Under the pieces are notes generated by a model. That model ran no database searches. It was not told where the DNA came from and saw only the letters and a program-made list of their open reading frames with translations. From Diphasiastrum complanatum (Eukaryota; Streptophyta; Lycopodiopsida; Lycopodiales; Lycopodiaceae), in the NCBI GenBank assembly GCA_029204225.1, contig CM055103.1, forward strand, positions 20,136,366 to 20,200,365: a stretch of 64,000 nt of DNA, given 5' to 3'. Position numbers and translations under genes: made by a program. The stretch's first letter is position 1. Every line of letters begins with the position of its first letter. Below, piece after piece: positions 42,351 through 54,808 of the stretch.

Positions 42351-45300
42351 TTAACATGATTATGAGTTATCTAAATTTTGCAATCAATCAGATAATTAGA
42401 GACAGAAGGCATACCAAAATCATTCTAACACCTGCCTTTAACACCATAAACTTCATACAATCACCTAGAACGACATCTAGAAATTATAAAGTTCTGCTGA
42501 ATTCCAACTGAATTCAGTGGTTATTCTTGATAATAGTTAAACTTTGTCATCCAATATGAGCTCATTGGGATACAGTCAATAACTTGGGATATATTCCTCA
42601 TTCAAAAAATATCTAATATCAAGAATTTCCTATATTCTATGCACACAACTTTTATTGATGAATCTCTATGACTCACAAAGCATGTGTCTTACAAGCAATA
42701 TAGAATAAAATAAACAGTTCATGGTGAAGTCTCTTCACACTGCTTATTCAACCAATTAACTTTTAACCAGGAGTAATCCAATTACTCAAGTCAACTACAA
42801 AAGTTCCAAAAATCTCAAATGTCTAGATGCCGAATTCTTTTATCTCAAAACAATACCACATTTAGATCGTCTTCTAAACCATAACAAAGTTAATGAATTA
42901 TCCTTTTCATAGAAAGAGTCATTAACTTGCAAGTAAATGTTCTGAACATTACTTGTTCATATGTCTATGCACATTGACTAGTTTAAGTATACGATATAAA
43001 CTCAGTACATAGGGAACACATAGTAGATCCACAAGATTAGGACGTATGTAATCAACATATCCAACTATGTTCCTATACATAAACATAGGCTACAAACTGG
43101 CAGATATATCCATAATCCGCATATGTTACTCACATAACTCACTAAGAACCTTGCAACTCAGCTACAAAAAAACTCTATTTCTCATGAGTAAATAACATAA
43201 CTGGGAAGTTTATGAAGTGAATAATTCCACATCCCAAGTTTTCCAACCATCAACTTTTACTAACAAAATTTCTTCAACCAATCAACCTACAACAGATCTT
43301 AGTATTCAAACCAAGATAGGCTGACTTATACAGACATCTTTGGACATAAGGTTAAGATTAAAGCTTTATTCCCACTTGATCCAATCTATAACAAAAATGG
43401 TACTTGGTAAAACCGATCAGTGAAACCTTAATTTAATCTTTACCACCACTATCCATATTCATGAATATCTCACAGCTCATACCCCCAAAACTCCTCTAGT
43501 TCCAAATTATTCAAAACAATCCCTAGAGAGTTCCTCTATTTCACTTGGCTAGTTCAACAATTGCACACATAATGAATTCCTTAAAGGAAATATATGCAAC
43601 TGATTGATCCCATGAAAGTCTTACTTCTACCTTTTCTTCTCCCCCTTTAAAAAAAAAGCCATAATTTCGATTAAAAAGTTCTTAGGAGACAACATATAAG
43701 ATATCAAAGATTCAAAAAAGTCAGTAATGAGTATCCAATACTATTACAAACTAGACTTTCTCCAAAACCATAAAATTTCTTATCTCGAGTGATAGAATTA
43801 TTACATCTCAATGATCAACTATCAAATAGAGATAATCATTTGGGTCTAGGAAGTCTAAATTCCACTGAATCAATTGAAAACATCAACAGATTCTAATCCA
43901 TATTCACAAAGCTTATATGGAAGTATAATTTCATATAACTATAAACAGTCCTTCAGAACTTAGTTCCACCTCGGAAGAAACTATATGAATCTCAATCCAA
44001 TTGTCTTGTATTTAATCACTAACCATCGGTCTACATATCACCCTAGCACAAGAAATTCCCTTTGGAATCAATGACGTCCCATACCACCAGCTTTTCCTCC
44101 AAGAATTCTCTGCTTCTAGATCTGTTTTCCAAAAAGTCAAAAAGACTATTCGGCTATTCTATACCTAGATATAGGACCAGAATCACAACCAATTCCAGGA
44201 GATACTTCTAGCCATTGAATTTTCTCATGCTTCTTAAGCATTACTCTGTAGATTAACACATCATCTAAGAATACCACTCCACATTGACCCAGACATGGAC
44301 GAGACGACATGTATCATTCAAGTACTGTTGAAATGTTGCAAGTGTATTCACTGAACCAAAAGGAACATTAAAATTCTCAATATAACCGAAAACATTAGTG
44401 TAATAGATATCCGATATCTATTTCAGAATTAGTAAAAAGAACTTAATTCTTTTATAAGTTAGAAGTACTCTTAATTGTCTCAGTTATAATAAAGAAATAC
44501 TCTATAATAGGAAAGAATCCATATTACTAGATTTCTGTATGGAACACATTCCATCTGATTCCATTTTCAAAATCCTGGGATTTAATCCAAATCCAATTGC
44601 AAGACAGAGATGGTTCCATAAATGGATTATCTAACTACCAATATCTTTTCCCTAGAGTCTTCGATTTCTCGATCTAAATAAACACTAGGGAAAGGAATCC
44701 AAATTCCCAGAGGCAGTTTTCTAAATTCCCAATTGTATTCTCACTTGCTAGCACTTATACTTCAAGAATTGAAAGCAAATTAAAATAATTGGCTCACTTG
44801 GCCAACAAATCATCTACCCCTCAGGCTTCATCTCTTTTCTCCCTTCCCAAATGTGGTTCAGACTGAAAGCCCCAAATTTGACTAGGCAAAAGACCAATTT
44901 GGAATCAGTAGTCCTTTTAACTACTAATCAACCAAACATTTTTGGCCGTTCAATAATTAAGTGCCGCACTCAATTACTGGCAAATCAACAAATAGATCGG
45001 CATAGAAACCGTTCCAAGAATATTTGCGTTATTCTTGGTCTTTATTGATCACATAAAACAAGAAATGCTCCCATTAATTGACAAAGTCTAAAATCTTCAA
45101 CCAAAAGTGAAAGGTATTGTGTTGACCTCCTATTCTTGCATTATAGCAGTCAAACACCATGCAAGTGCTCCTATGTCCAATTATAGGTCTGGGCCCTCAT
45201 AAGATTATTAATTACATTACCGGCCAAGTCCGGAATGACGAGACATAACTAATAACCTTATACACTGGAGTAACCAACTATCCATGTCAGGAATTCTTTC

Positions 45301-45563
45301 AAATCCCACCTACTCGACATGGACATAACAATTACTGCATGATCAAAGACAAAATGAACTCAAATTCACAAGAAGCTCTGAGCCACATATTGGTTATTAA
45401 AGTAACAACCCATATGGCCATGCATTCATAAAAGAAATGAAATTTCTTTCTAAAAGAACCATGCATAAAAAAACATGCAACAAGGGTCTCCCAAGCCCTA
45501 CCAAAAATCCTATACTTTGAATTGGCCGCCACTCCTCTTCAAGAAGGAACTCAGCCGCGACCT

Positions 45564-45609
<46 letters not shown>

Positions 45610-46961
45610 AGGGATAGGTGCAATCCGGTGATTGGATTGTGCACCACCTTCCCTCATGGATTGACATAGTGCTGGAACAGATTTCCATCAGCCATTAATG
45701 GGAAACAAGCGGGTTAGCATCTTCCTCATTTCTGCCTTCGCTGGTAAATGAACCAATGCTCTGCTTTGTTGCTCCAATCAGGCTTGCCACATCATTTGCA
45801 ACCTCACCTCCATCTCCTACATCTATAAAATCGGAAGAAAGAGGTGATGTTTGCCTACATCGAGCTACCACAGCCATTGTTCTAGCTCCAGTTAAGGAAA
45901 AGAAGTCATGTCTTCCCTTCTACGGCTGCCTCTACCACTAGAGATCACAAATTAGCTCTCCTTTTCTAAGAAATAACCAGTGTCTCTGCTCTCCATTACC
46001 TCTCTATTTTGGGAGAAAATGATTCCCATTAACAGCCTGCTACCAACCCTCTGGATTTTTGACAATCAAAATTTATCGACCATTCACAACAGTTCTTGGT
46101 CTAAAACAGGCATGTAAGAAACAGGTTGCCCTCATTGCTATAACAGTTTTAGTTTCAACAGATATGCTAGAGTTTCAAAAACTCAAAAAGAGTCAAAGAG
46201 AAGGTCTGCATGTCTGGTTTGCGGTTCAATAAACCAGTTACATCTCTCTTTCAGTCTCTAACTCTTACACTGACTCTAAAGCTTCCTCCTGTAAATTTAC
46301 AGGTTTACAGAAACAAAGAGAAGATCAAATAAGCTTTTTAACAGGGAATAACAATTCTAGAAAGCGAATGATCCCTTACAATCCTAGCTTTAAGCTCTGC
46401 ACTAAATTAAAGAATTAGCATAGTAACTCTTCCAATCTATGTTCAAAAACATGCAGATTCACTTTGAGTAAAGAAAAACTTCTAGTCCTCAGCATGCAAT
46501 TCCTGGAATCATGTTTCTACCTTGCATACAATTCATACTAACCAAAAAAATTGATTTGCAATCAATCTTTTAAATGAAACAAGTAGACATGATTCTGAAC
46601 CTTATGGAGTTATGCTTGTTATCACAATCCTTAATTCAGCAGAAGCTAGCTATTAGACAAGCAATGAGGTCTATCCATGTAGATCATTCTACATCAAGTG
46701 AAATCTTCCTCAAAGCATCATAAGTTTAAGAATGAATTCTTTACTAATTCTCAACATCTGTATCGAAATTGTACAAGTAGAAGAGCACTCTACCACCGAA
46801 TCTTGAAAAGCATGATTCTTTAGATAATCCAAATTCAAACTTCCCTTGAGAAATCAGCACTCCTTCCGAGATGTAAACCCAAGTGCCCTACAATTTCAAT
46901 TCGATGTAGAACTTGCATCCAACCTATCCAAGACTGCATCTTAGTCGAGCTCTGATACTAA
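42351..46961 (-). mobile_element. Highly decayed minus-strand Ty3/gypsy element
   Basis: Reverse transcriptase remnants are readable on the minus strand at about 44420-44200: a VPFG...TLATFQQYLND-like run (compare [13 protein letters not shown]) and, a little further, a degraded form of the FLDD block followed by KKHEKI. A primer site TAGTATCAGAGC (minus 46961-46950) marks the start of the internal region, directly next to an LTR at 46962. The rest has too many changes to assign gag, integrase or a 3' LTR. Much of the region shows no feature at all beyond AT-rich sequence and a GA microsatellite. Confidence 0.5.
45567..45606. repeat. (GA)n microsatellite
   Basis: About 20 GA units in an uninterrupted run. 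Open frames across it on both strands are by-products of the repeat. Confidence 0.95.
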
Positions 46962-47215
46962 TGCAAAGACCACTTGGGCAAACCCCTAAGATGAGGATAG
47001 GAGAACACAATAGGAGACATGTAGGAGCAAAACCACCCATCCAAACAATCCTGGATCTAGCCCCCGAGCCATGCCATGTGAAGAATAGAGTAAAAGAGAG
47101 TAACTGGTAATCTGAACAAAAAGTTGTCGACGGGAGAATCCCTACCCAAATATATAGAGAGTAGATTCATGTGTATGCAAGATCAGGGGGATAGGCATTG
47201 TTTCCCTCCAACCAC
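46962..47215 (-). repeat. LTR of the decayed minus-strand gypsy
   Basis: Begins (plus-strand reading) TGCAAAGACC beside the primer site. Shares GATCTAGCCCCCGAGC with the fragment at 13.2 kb and contains a TATATAGAGAG run near 47149-47160. The outer end is placed where copia coding sequence begins on the other strand, so it is approximate. Confidence 0.5.
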
Positions 47216-47224
47216 TTGACGATA

Positions 47225-47641
47225 AAAGCAAAATGATTAAGGAGGTACTTTACGTACCAGTTTTGAAGAAAACATTACTTTCAATTGGATTCATTATTGA
47301 TTAAAAGTTGAAAGTTTCATTTTCTCATGATCTTTGCTTTGTCAAAGACATGAACCAGAAGTTCAAAGTCATTGTGTATGGTACAAGAGAGCCCAAGACC
47401 AAATTGTATAGGTTGAATGCTACAATTAAGAGGCAACATGGACTTATCTCATCCATTCCAACACAAACTAAACTGTGGCATAAAATACTTGGTCATTTGA
47501 ACCTGGGAAGCCTTATTTTGATGAGAAAATTGGAAATGGTGAAGGTATTGCCTACGATGGAAGACCCCTTAAAGATGATGTGCGAGTCATGTGTGTTTGG
47601 GAAGCAGCATTGAAAGCATCACATTTGAGCTTATGGGAGAG
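47225..47641 (+). pseudogene. Ty1/copia protease end and pre-integrase, cut to the 3' LTR
   Basis: Codes for EVLYVPVLKKTLLSI, then a 101-codon frame (47308-47613) with the GAG-pre-integrase layout: KTKLYRLNA, TKLWHKILGHLNLGSLILMRK and CESCVFGKQH. A stop follows, and 20 bp later a short polypurine tract TGGGAGAG (47634-47641) leads into an LTR. Thus integrase, RT and RNase H have been deleted, leaving a junction similar in kind to that at 41.7 kb. Confidence 0.8.
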
Positions 47642-48400
47642 TGTCAGAAATCAGATTGATTCTGTGTAAGCTTCAAATGTTATACTGTAAGTATTGTACA
47701 ACTTGTGAAGATTTTATGAATCTCCAAAAATATCTTTTGATCTTTGGTTATGAATGATAACACAAGTAGCACCATTGGCAATGTAGAAAATCAACATCTA
47801 CTTAATGAAAGAGATGCAAACTCAACAAGATCTTGATCAAACATATGATATAATGTACAATAACAGTAAGGTATTATATTTCAAACGTGTGGATCCAAAT
47901 CACAACAAATATAAGCATTCTACACACAAAATTGCAAGATATCATCACTATAGTGCACCAATGGATAAATGAACCCCAAGAGAACTCATGTATAAGCATG
48001 AAATGAGAGAGAGAACTCATGTATAAGCATGAAATGAAGAGAGAAGATCTGTAGTCCCACGCTTGTACACTATTTATAACAGGTCCATGCCTTATTTCGA
48101 ACTTGGTTTGCCTCCATAGAAACTTCTAGATCAATAACCCTACTTACAATATGGACTAGATTCAATGAACCAACTATTCAAATTTGATATTCCAAATTTG
48201 ACCTTGTACATTCCCCTCACTTTCTAAATAGTGGTAATTCAAAAACGTTTAGACTACAATAACTTTGAAATGTCTATTTCTAAGTCTACAATGCAAATTG
48301 GCCTCAATTGCCAAATACAAAAGATCAAACTAGTTGACAATGTCTCGCACAGTTTATTAGATTTTACTGTATTCGATAGTAATTGGGACTTGATCTACAA
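47642..48400 (+). repeat. Copia 3' LTR, family A copy 3
   Basis: Starts TGTCAGAAATCAG after the polypurine tract. It shares with copy 1 (11.7-12.3 kb) the order CTTTGGTTA, CAATGTAGAAAA, GATGCAAACTC, a CACGTGTGGA-like run, GCAAGATA(T/A)CATCA and CTAGATTCAATG. A 32-bp tandem duplication (about 47988-48046, AACTCATGTATAAGCATGAAATGA twice) is internal. A CTATTTATAAC run (48070-48080) may be the TATA box. The distal end is not defined. Confidence 0.6.
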
Positions 48401-49170
48401 TTGATATATTGATCGGGCACTTGTCCCATAATTGGTCACTTGGAATAGTCGGGTAGCCACACTAATAGGAAATTAGCTTGTACAATAGATTTTTTTATGG
48501 CTTTTGCTATGATCAGGGATGTCTTGGGTTCGTCAGTGTTTTGGCCCATATTGGGCCTAATTAGTTGGACAGGTGCTGATTTAGATAGAGGACACTTGTC
48601 GAGCCCATGCAGTTTGGGGCTCTTGCTACATATAGTGTTTTCTTATCATTCATTAACTTTTTTTGTGTTTATTTTTACAATGAAGTAGGCAAAATTATCC
48701 ATGAGACTCATTAACCAAATGGTCTATCCAAATTTTATGTGTTATTGGTGCAAACCCACTTCGGTCATCATTGAAAATCCATCCCCTTATACCCAAACAT
48801 GTTTGCTTTATGGACTAGATAATGGTTCTTTGGAGGTCCACTACTTCCTTACCATGGCCAACAAACAACCATTGTTTTACATAATGTGTCTCACAAAAGT
48901 CTTAAAGATATAAAAGAAAATAATTTCCACGATTATGTTAATGATTTCATCCGTTACCGCTACATATTTGCAAGATTTCATCCACGAGGCCTATGTAGTT
49001 TCAAAATTCCATCCATGAGGGCTAAGTACTTTCAAGATTCATCTATGAGAAATATCTAATTACATCATTAAAATTTGTAAGAAATGATGAAGTCCTACAT
49101 AGATAGTGGTGGTACCCAAACTTAATCTGGATCGTTGATTATTGTAAGATTTGTGTGAACACACTTATGT
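48401..49170. other. No gene seen
   Basis: Open frames at 48497-48688 and 48701-48913 lack motifs. Short direct repeats near 48960-49050 (CAAGATTTCATCCACGAGG and variants, three times). Probably decayed repeat DNA. Confidence 0.4.
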
Positions 49171-49176
49171 GCTTTG

Positions 49177-49800
49177 AGTGAGACTTTGAGGAAGCAAATG
49201 GTCAATCCAAGATGTTGAAAGGTGAGGTCACTAATAAATTCATCCCATGTTACACAAACTTTTGCTTTATGTGCAATGATGAAGGCAAGACTTTCCATGA
49301 GACTTTGAGAAAAGAAATGGTCAAATCCAAGACGTTGATATGTGAGAAGTCAGAAGGCACTAAGAGATCCATCCCCTTTGACACAAATTTTTGTTTCACG
49401 TACAATAATGCTTCTTGATTTCCAAGGGGAGGCTCTAACTTGAGACCAAAGAAACTTTGGATGTCAACCCCCTTGGTTCATGTACAATAATGGAGGCATG
49501 TCTATCCATGAGACTTTGAGGAAGGAAATGGTCAAATCAAAACATTGAAAGGTATAGGCATAGGCTTTAAAACCCAAGTGCCCATCCAATGGTGTTAGTT
49601 CAGTGACACAGCGTCACTAACACTCTCTCACTAACACTCTCTCACGTAACCTGGGCCTTGGGGTGAGCACCTCGAGTTTAGCACTTGTGCATAGTCTAAT
49701 GAAAGGCGACGTAATGCATGTGCAAAGTCTAATGAAATGCGCGTAAGTTTCGGTGAGATCTTGAGGAAGCGCATGGTTAATCCAAGATTCTGAAAAGTAG
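49177..49800 (+). repeat. Diverged tandem/interspersed repeat array
   Basis: A unit beginning GAGACTTTGAGGAAGCAAATGGTCAA(A)TCCAAGA.GTTGA occurs at 49177, 49297 and 49510, with a fourth, weaker copy near 49755. The first two are 120 bp apart and share TTGACACAAA.TTTTG-type runs further in; spacing then widens. The frames across the first units are open (49212-49418) and repeat a KFIPCYTNFCF / RSIPFDTNFCF motif, but I do not recognise a protein. Confidence 0.6.
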
Positions 49801-50041
49801 TTAAATAATCAACTCTCTCATAAAGCAAATCTCTAATCCCAGCAGCTGACAGAAAGATAAACAATCAACTCTAAACCACTACCTAAATGAGAACATATGA
49901 GAGAAAAATAGTGAAAAATTAAAACAATACGTTTTCACCTTTTGATGTAAGGAGGATCCACGGATTTGTATACGTACTCGCATCCAGATTCCAAATGACA
50001 AATCCTTTTCTTCATCATCATCTATGTCGCTCTTGCGCAAA

Positions 50042-50332
50042 TTGTAAATGGTAATCGGCAAGGATTTACGATCTGAAATGATTTTTTATATGCCAGTCAA
50101 CGTACTGCAAGCTGCAATCAAGGAAATTTTTGTAAATGTCAAATGCTAAATCGGCAAGAATTTACGAACTGAAATTATTTTTTATATGCCAGTCAACGTA
50201 CTGCAAGCTGCAATTAAGGAAGTTCTGTGCAATTGTAAATGTCAAATGGTAAATCGGCAAGAATTTATGATCTCAAATTATTTTTTATATGCAAGTCAAA
50301 CTGCAGCTGCAATGAAGGAAGTTCTTCTTCAG
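50042..50332 (+). repeat. Three-copy ~100-bp tandem repeat upstream of the Mpo1-like gene
   Basis: Units at about 50042-50130, 50131-50232 and 50233-50332. Each runs from TTGTAAATG through AATCGGCAAG, ATTTA(C/T)GA, ATTATTTTTTATATGC, a CAGTCAACGTACTGCAAGCTG run (shortened in unit 3) to a final AAGGAAGTTC. The array ends about 250 bp before the TATA box of the downstream gene, so it could influence that promoter; this is inference. Confidence 0.85.
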
Positions 50333-50580
50333 AAAATGGGTATATTTGTGGTGGCAAAGTTTACCTGTTCAAATGGATAAGCCACTTCGCCATAGCCTCT
50401 CGTTTGGTCTGAAATTTAAATTGAGACGAAGAAAAAACTATTGTTTAATCGTTTTTCCATGACATTGTTCGATAATATTCGAAATCGCTATCTGTCAGGA
50501 GAAGGACGAGCCGCCTGTCTTCATTTCTTCTTGCATTTTTTCCTTTCAGTTTGAGTTTTTCCATAGGAAGCTCGAAGAAG

Positions 50581-50590
50581 TATATAAAAG
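50581..50590 (+). promoter_or_regulatory. TATA box of the Mpo1-like gene
   Basis: TATATAAAAG fits the plant TATA consensus well. Transcription would start about 30 bp downstream, giving a 5' UTR of roughly 340 nt before the ATG at 50956. Confidence 0.6.
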
Positions 50591-50955
50591 GAAGGGAACA
50601 AAGCAGATATAACTAGATTGCCTTGATCTTCGACTTCAAGACTTGTTAGATACGTTGCTTGCATATGCTGTGAAGGTTAAAACTCGAAGTGTAGATAGAT
50701 CTAGAAAGCTTGCTTGCTTGTGATATCCCGCAAAGGAAAATATACACGATCTTGTTGAACTCTCTTGTTGCTCAAACATTCTGTTTCTGCTTAATCGAAT
50801 CTAAATGTATATTAGTAATTTGGCTAATCCTTTAGCTTCAGTTAAACGCTGAACGCATCAAAGTTTTGCCAAAATAGAGAACTAAAACCAAGTAGCATAA
50901 GCTAGAGGAACTACAGGTAGAAGTCTTATTCATAATAGATAGGTTAGAGCTAATC

Positions 50956-52367
50956 ATGGCCGTAGAAATGCTAGATCTGGAAAAGCAGTTCGCTTTTTAT
51001 GCAGCCTACCATAGCAATAAGATAAACATACTGATTCACACCCTCTTCGTATGGCCTATTATCTTGACAGTTATGTTTCTCATTGCCTTCTCGAAGCCAA
51101 TAGTTCCATCACCTCAATTTTTTGAGATTCTCCCACAAGCGCAATATATGGTGCTCAACTGGAGCTTCGTATTTACTACCGTATATGTTGTGTACTACGT
51201 GCTCTTGGACAGGAAGGCCGGTCTTTTGGCAGGAGCGATGTGCATAGCCTGTTGGCTTGGAAGCAACGCTTTTGCAAAACATGTGCCATTCTCTCTTGGA
51301 TGGAAGGTACAAAATTTGAAGACTTTTCTCCCTATTCGCATGTTGCATCATTGCTTGTACGATGTGAATAGAATTCGATAGACCACTCAATCTCGTATCG
51401 AGGATTATTATTCTTGTAGTAATTTTCAGCAAAGCCAGATTCATTCCTGGCGGCTGCTTATGTTTAAAAATGAGGATCAAAAGTATGTGTCAAGTGTCAA
51501 CTATCAATTCGTAGATGATTGGAGAAATCAAATTCTTTGAAGCGAAAATCAAGGACGTATGAACACAGTACATCACGTTGTTGTGGCCAAGCCTTACTCT
51601 GCTGATGTATGAATTGTCTTTACAGATAGTGCTTTGTGTACAACTTATATGCTGGATGGGCCAACTCGTTGGACATTTTGTGTTTGAGGTACTTTCTTTT
51701 CGGCCATCTTGTAAATCTCATGAGATCTTGTGCTGTGTATATTTCTGATTTTCAACTAGCACCTATTTAACAAAAGCGGAAGTAGCTACATTCAGAATCA
51801 GACGCTGTAAATGATATCCTGAATCGTCGACAATTAAAGGTTTATTAGCAAGATAAGACATGGTAGGGCATAGGCCGCAGCTAGTAGGAAAACTTATGTG
51901 ACTATGTTCGTTTGTGACAGCGGCGAGCGCCTGCATTCCTCGATAACTTCTTTCAGGCTTTTCTAATGGGACCCTACTTCGTTCTGCTTGAGGTACGCCA
52001 AAGGATCTGTCTTATCAGTATTGTCAAGAAGACATATTGCTAATATAATAAGAACAGTTTTTTGTCCCTTTCAACTTGGATGCATTAACAAAAGCATGCA
52101 CTAGATAACCAAATGTATCTGTGCTCAATCACGTTATGTTCTCAGATATTTGTAATTTAATCTGAAAATGTTTCATCATTTGCCTGTCCTTCAACTGTAT
52201 CTCACTATGGACCTTACTTAACCTTAAAGATGTTTCATTATTTGCAGGTTCTTCAGACTGTATTTCACTATGAACCTTATCCTGGATTCAAGAAGAATGT
52301 CAGGGCTAAAGTGAGAGAGAATCTGGCAAGGCATAATGAAGATATCTTGAGCTCCATTTCGAAATGA
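50956..52367 (+). CDS. Mpo1-like / DUF962 ER membrane protein, 4 exons
   Basis: Exons 50956-51306, 51626-51688, 51921-51992 and 52248-52367 give 201 aa. All three introns are phase 0 and GT-AG. The protein matches the Mpo1/YGL010w (DUF962) family. Its yeast member is an Fe(II)-dependent dioxygenase in the ER that shortens 2-hydroxy fatty acids during phytosphingosine breakdown. Visible features: the N-terminal FAFYAAYHSNKINILIHTLF motif with His19 and His28, hydrophobic segments about residues 29-47, 65-83, 87-107 and 118-137, a GHFVFE motif with His134, then RRAPAFLDNFFQAFLMGPYF and a C-terminal FHYEPYPGFKKNV segment. Length and ending are normal for the family. It appears intact. Substrate in this plant is inferred from yeast. 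Confidence 0.92.
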
Positions 52368-53321
52368 GTATTGAGATATTGTGAGCATTGCGATCGGGCC
52401 ACGAAACTAAGGCAATACATTCGTTGCCTGTGACTTTTTGTATCTCTTGTAATAGGATTTCAAACAAGATATATGTTTACTTTACGAACAAAACAGTGCA
52501 GATGTTCAGATGGGATTGCTACATGTTCAGATAGCCGTGACATCATTTGTATGTTGAAGATCCACTGCAATGTTTTGTATAGAAAAATGGTGTCTGAATG
52601 AAAATTACTAAAAGACTACCTCAGGGAGAGGAAAGGAATTTATCATCAACTCATCACTAATTGGAGCACTAGGAACAATAGTTATACAGGTTGAGCTCCC
52701 AAATTATCAATAAATGGAATTCCCAATGGATTTTAGGTATTGGGGAATGGTCTTTCTAGCCACCTATGTGCGCTCGATAATGTCCTTGCCTAAATTTCAC
52801 AGCCGTTTTACTAGGTGCAAAGGTCACTAAAAGGACCTTTCCCAAGTGTGAAGCACGGTGAGAGAGACTCCTTATTGCTAATTTTTTTTCTAAGAAAGTC
52901 CCACTTATGCATCTTCTTGGGTCATATCCTGGTTCTCAAGCTTCTTTATGACCCGTTTATTTCTTATGAAAAAAATTTATGAACCTAAGATTTCATAATA
53001 GGCCAAGAAAAGGTGTGAGCTCACTTTCATGTTTCGTAATCTAACCCTCAATGTTTTCCTTGCAATAGTCTCTCCACACATTTTGTAGAATAGATGGTGA
53101 ACTCATAGTTTTTAGAAGAATCACAACCTTTACAATATTTAATGCTCTTTAGCAATGTGAAAGTAATCTTTTGAGTAAAACTGTGTAATGGGTGTAACAA
53201 AACTTTTGCATTGGAATGGAAAAGTTGTTCATAATAGTATGGCAAGAACTTAAAGGCAAGCACTGTGTTACTTGCCATTAATAGTACGTCCAGATCATTA
53301 CAATGAGCCACAATTTTATGT
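52368..53321. other. 3' flank of the Mpo1-like gene; otherwise nothing seen
   Basis: Contains the 3' UTR (no clear AATAAA within the first 150 bp) followed by AT-rich DNA. A minus-strand frame of 110 codons (53380-53048) has no known motif. Confidence 0.4.
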
Positions 53322-53570
53322 GCCCATTGATCCAACGTAATGGATTGTTGGTGACTATTCTGCCCAGTTTTTTGAATCATTAAAAAGCTAAATAGTCACC
53401 TGTTTTTTTTTTTTTTTAATTTGTGCTGATTCTGCCTGCGCCTACCACGTGACAATTATTGAATTGGTTTAATTTTTTTAAGTTTTGATTCTGCCTGTGC
53501 TTGCCATGTGGCAATGTTGGATTGGTCTATAAAAGGTCCAACAATCCATTACGCAATGGAATGGGCCGCG
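53322..53570. mobile_element. Small inverted-repeat (MITE-like) element
   Basis: GTAATGGATTGTTGG (53337-53351) recurs exactly as its reverse complement at 53538-53552, and similarity extends outward to a CCCATT / AATGGG pair. Between them lie two tandem copies of about 53 bp (53423-53476 and 53479-53528: GATTCTGCCTG.GC.T.CCA.GTG.CAAT). A TATAAAAGG run lies at 53528-53536. No target duplication is clear, so a foldback or decayed MITE is the cautious label. Confidence 0.5.
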
Positions 53571-54808
53571 CAAAATGGATGGAAAATTTTATTGCAAAAG
53601 GTTTCTTACACCATAAAAGTTGTCTTATAGGCTTTTTATAATGCACAACCATGTGTCCATGAAAATCTTGCGAAGGTTCTAGATCTTGGACTTTGGATCA
53701 TGTTGTAAGCCTCTCTCGTGTGATATAAGTTGTCTCTAAAGCCATCACACAATACATTTGTACAAGTGAAATTTGTTGCTTATGGCAGTTCAACATTTGC
53801 CGCAACTTCCAATGGAATTTTTGACATGAGATGAATATAATTTTTTACATTGTCACATGAGCTAAAAAAATCCATTGATATGAGACCATCAGAATTTAAT
53901 GACTACAAAATTTGTCATAATTTGACACATGCACTTTTCAATTGCCAGGGACCAACAATAGTTGTCACAATCCTACATGTTTGTTGGACTTTGACATTCG
54001 ATGTGTCCATCAAAGTCTGATAGATGTGTCCGTCAGATACCGATGAATAATACCAATGTTGGATTTTGAAAAACCATGTGAATTTTTGACATACATATAG
54101 ACAAGAAAAATTGTCCCACGGATGTATGATGGACAAATAAATGTTAGGTTCTGATGGATACTATATTGGTCGAATCCCAACGGATCATTGAAAAAAATTG
54201 TAAAATTAAATTTAAAAAATAGTTTGGTCTATTTTCTCTCTACCTGAGAGCTTGGTTGTTTTCTCTCTCTACCTGAGAGCTAGTTTAGGATCACCAAAGT
54301 ATAGCACAGCATCGCCAAAACTTGTTGATATGCATGAAACTTGCTTGACTTTGGATGATGATTGCCTTGCCTAGATTCAAATTGTGTTTGATAGCTCATC
54401 AAGATCCGAGTTGATCAAGAGTAATTTGATAGTGTGCAACCTCTCATGCATGTAGGGCATGGATGATCTTTGCAAAGTCCTCAAAACTCACTTTTTTGAC
54501 AGGTAGGACCTCACATATTCCAGAAAATAGAGAGTTGATGTCTCTCATGAAGAAGTTGATGTCTCTCATGAGAAGCTTGGTTTAACATGCCATCATCACT
54601 ATTATTATAGTAAAAATATGGTTCTATGCAGTGATAGCAAGTTAAGTGGACTTCAAAGCTCATGAAGTGGTTCAAATCCAAATTTGATGCTGGTAAGACC
54701 TGCACTAGGTGGCTAGGGGACATAACAAGTGTGTAAGGAGTGTGGCATGACATTCATTTCAGACTGAAAATTGAGTTTGTGTGCGTTTATAGCACAAATT
54801 TTTAAGCC
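53571..54808. other. No gene seen; short duplications
   Basis: A 30-bp tandem duplication at about 54232-54294 (TCTCTCTACCTGAGAGCT twice) and a 22-bp one at about 54532-54573 (GTTGATGTCTCTCATGA twice). No coding or structural RNA signal that holds up. Confidence 0.4.

Noticed and set aside
45397-45669. Open frames across the GA repeat at 45.6 kb
   Set aside because: The frames are generated by the dinucleotide repeat and have no similarity to a protein family.
54611-54690. Possible tRNA gene or tRNA-derived SINE (B-box-like GGTTCAAATCC near 54668)
   Set aside because: No pairing acceptor stem, no anticodon arm and no convincing A box; a chance B-box match.
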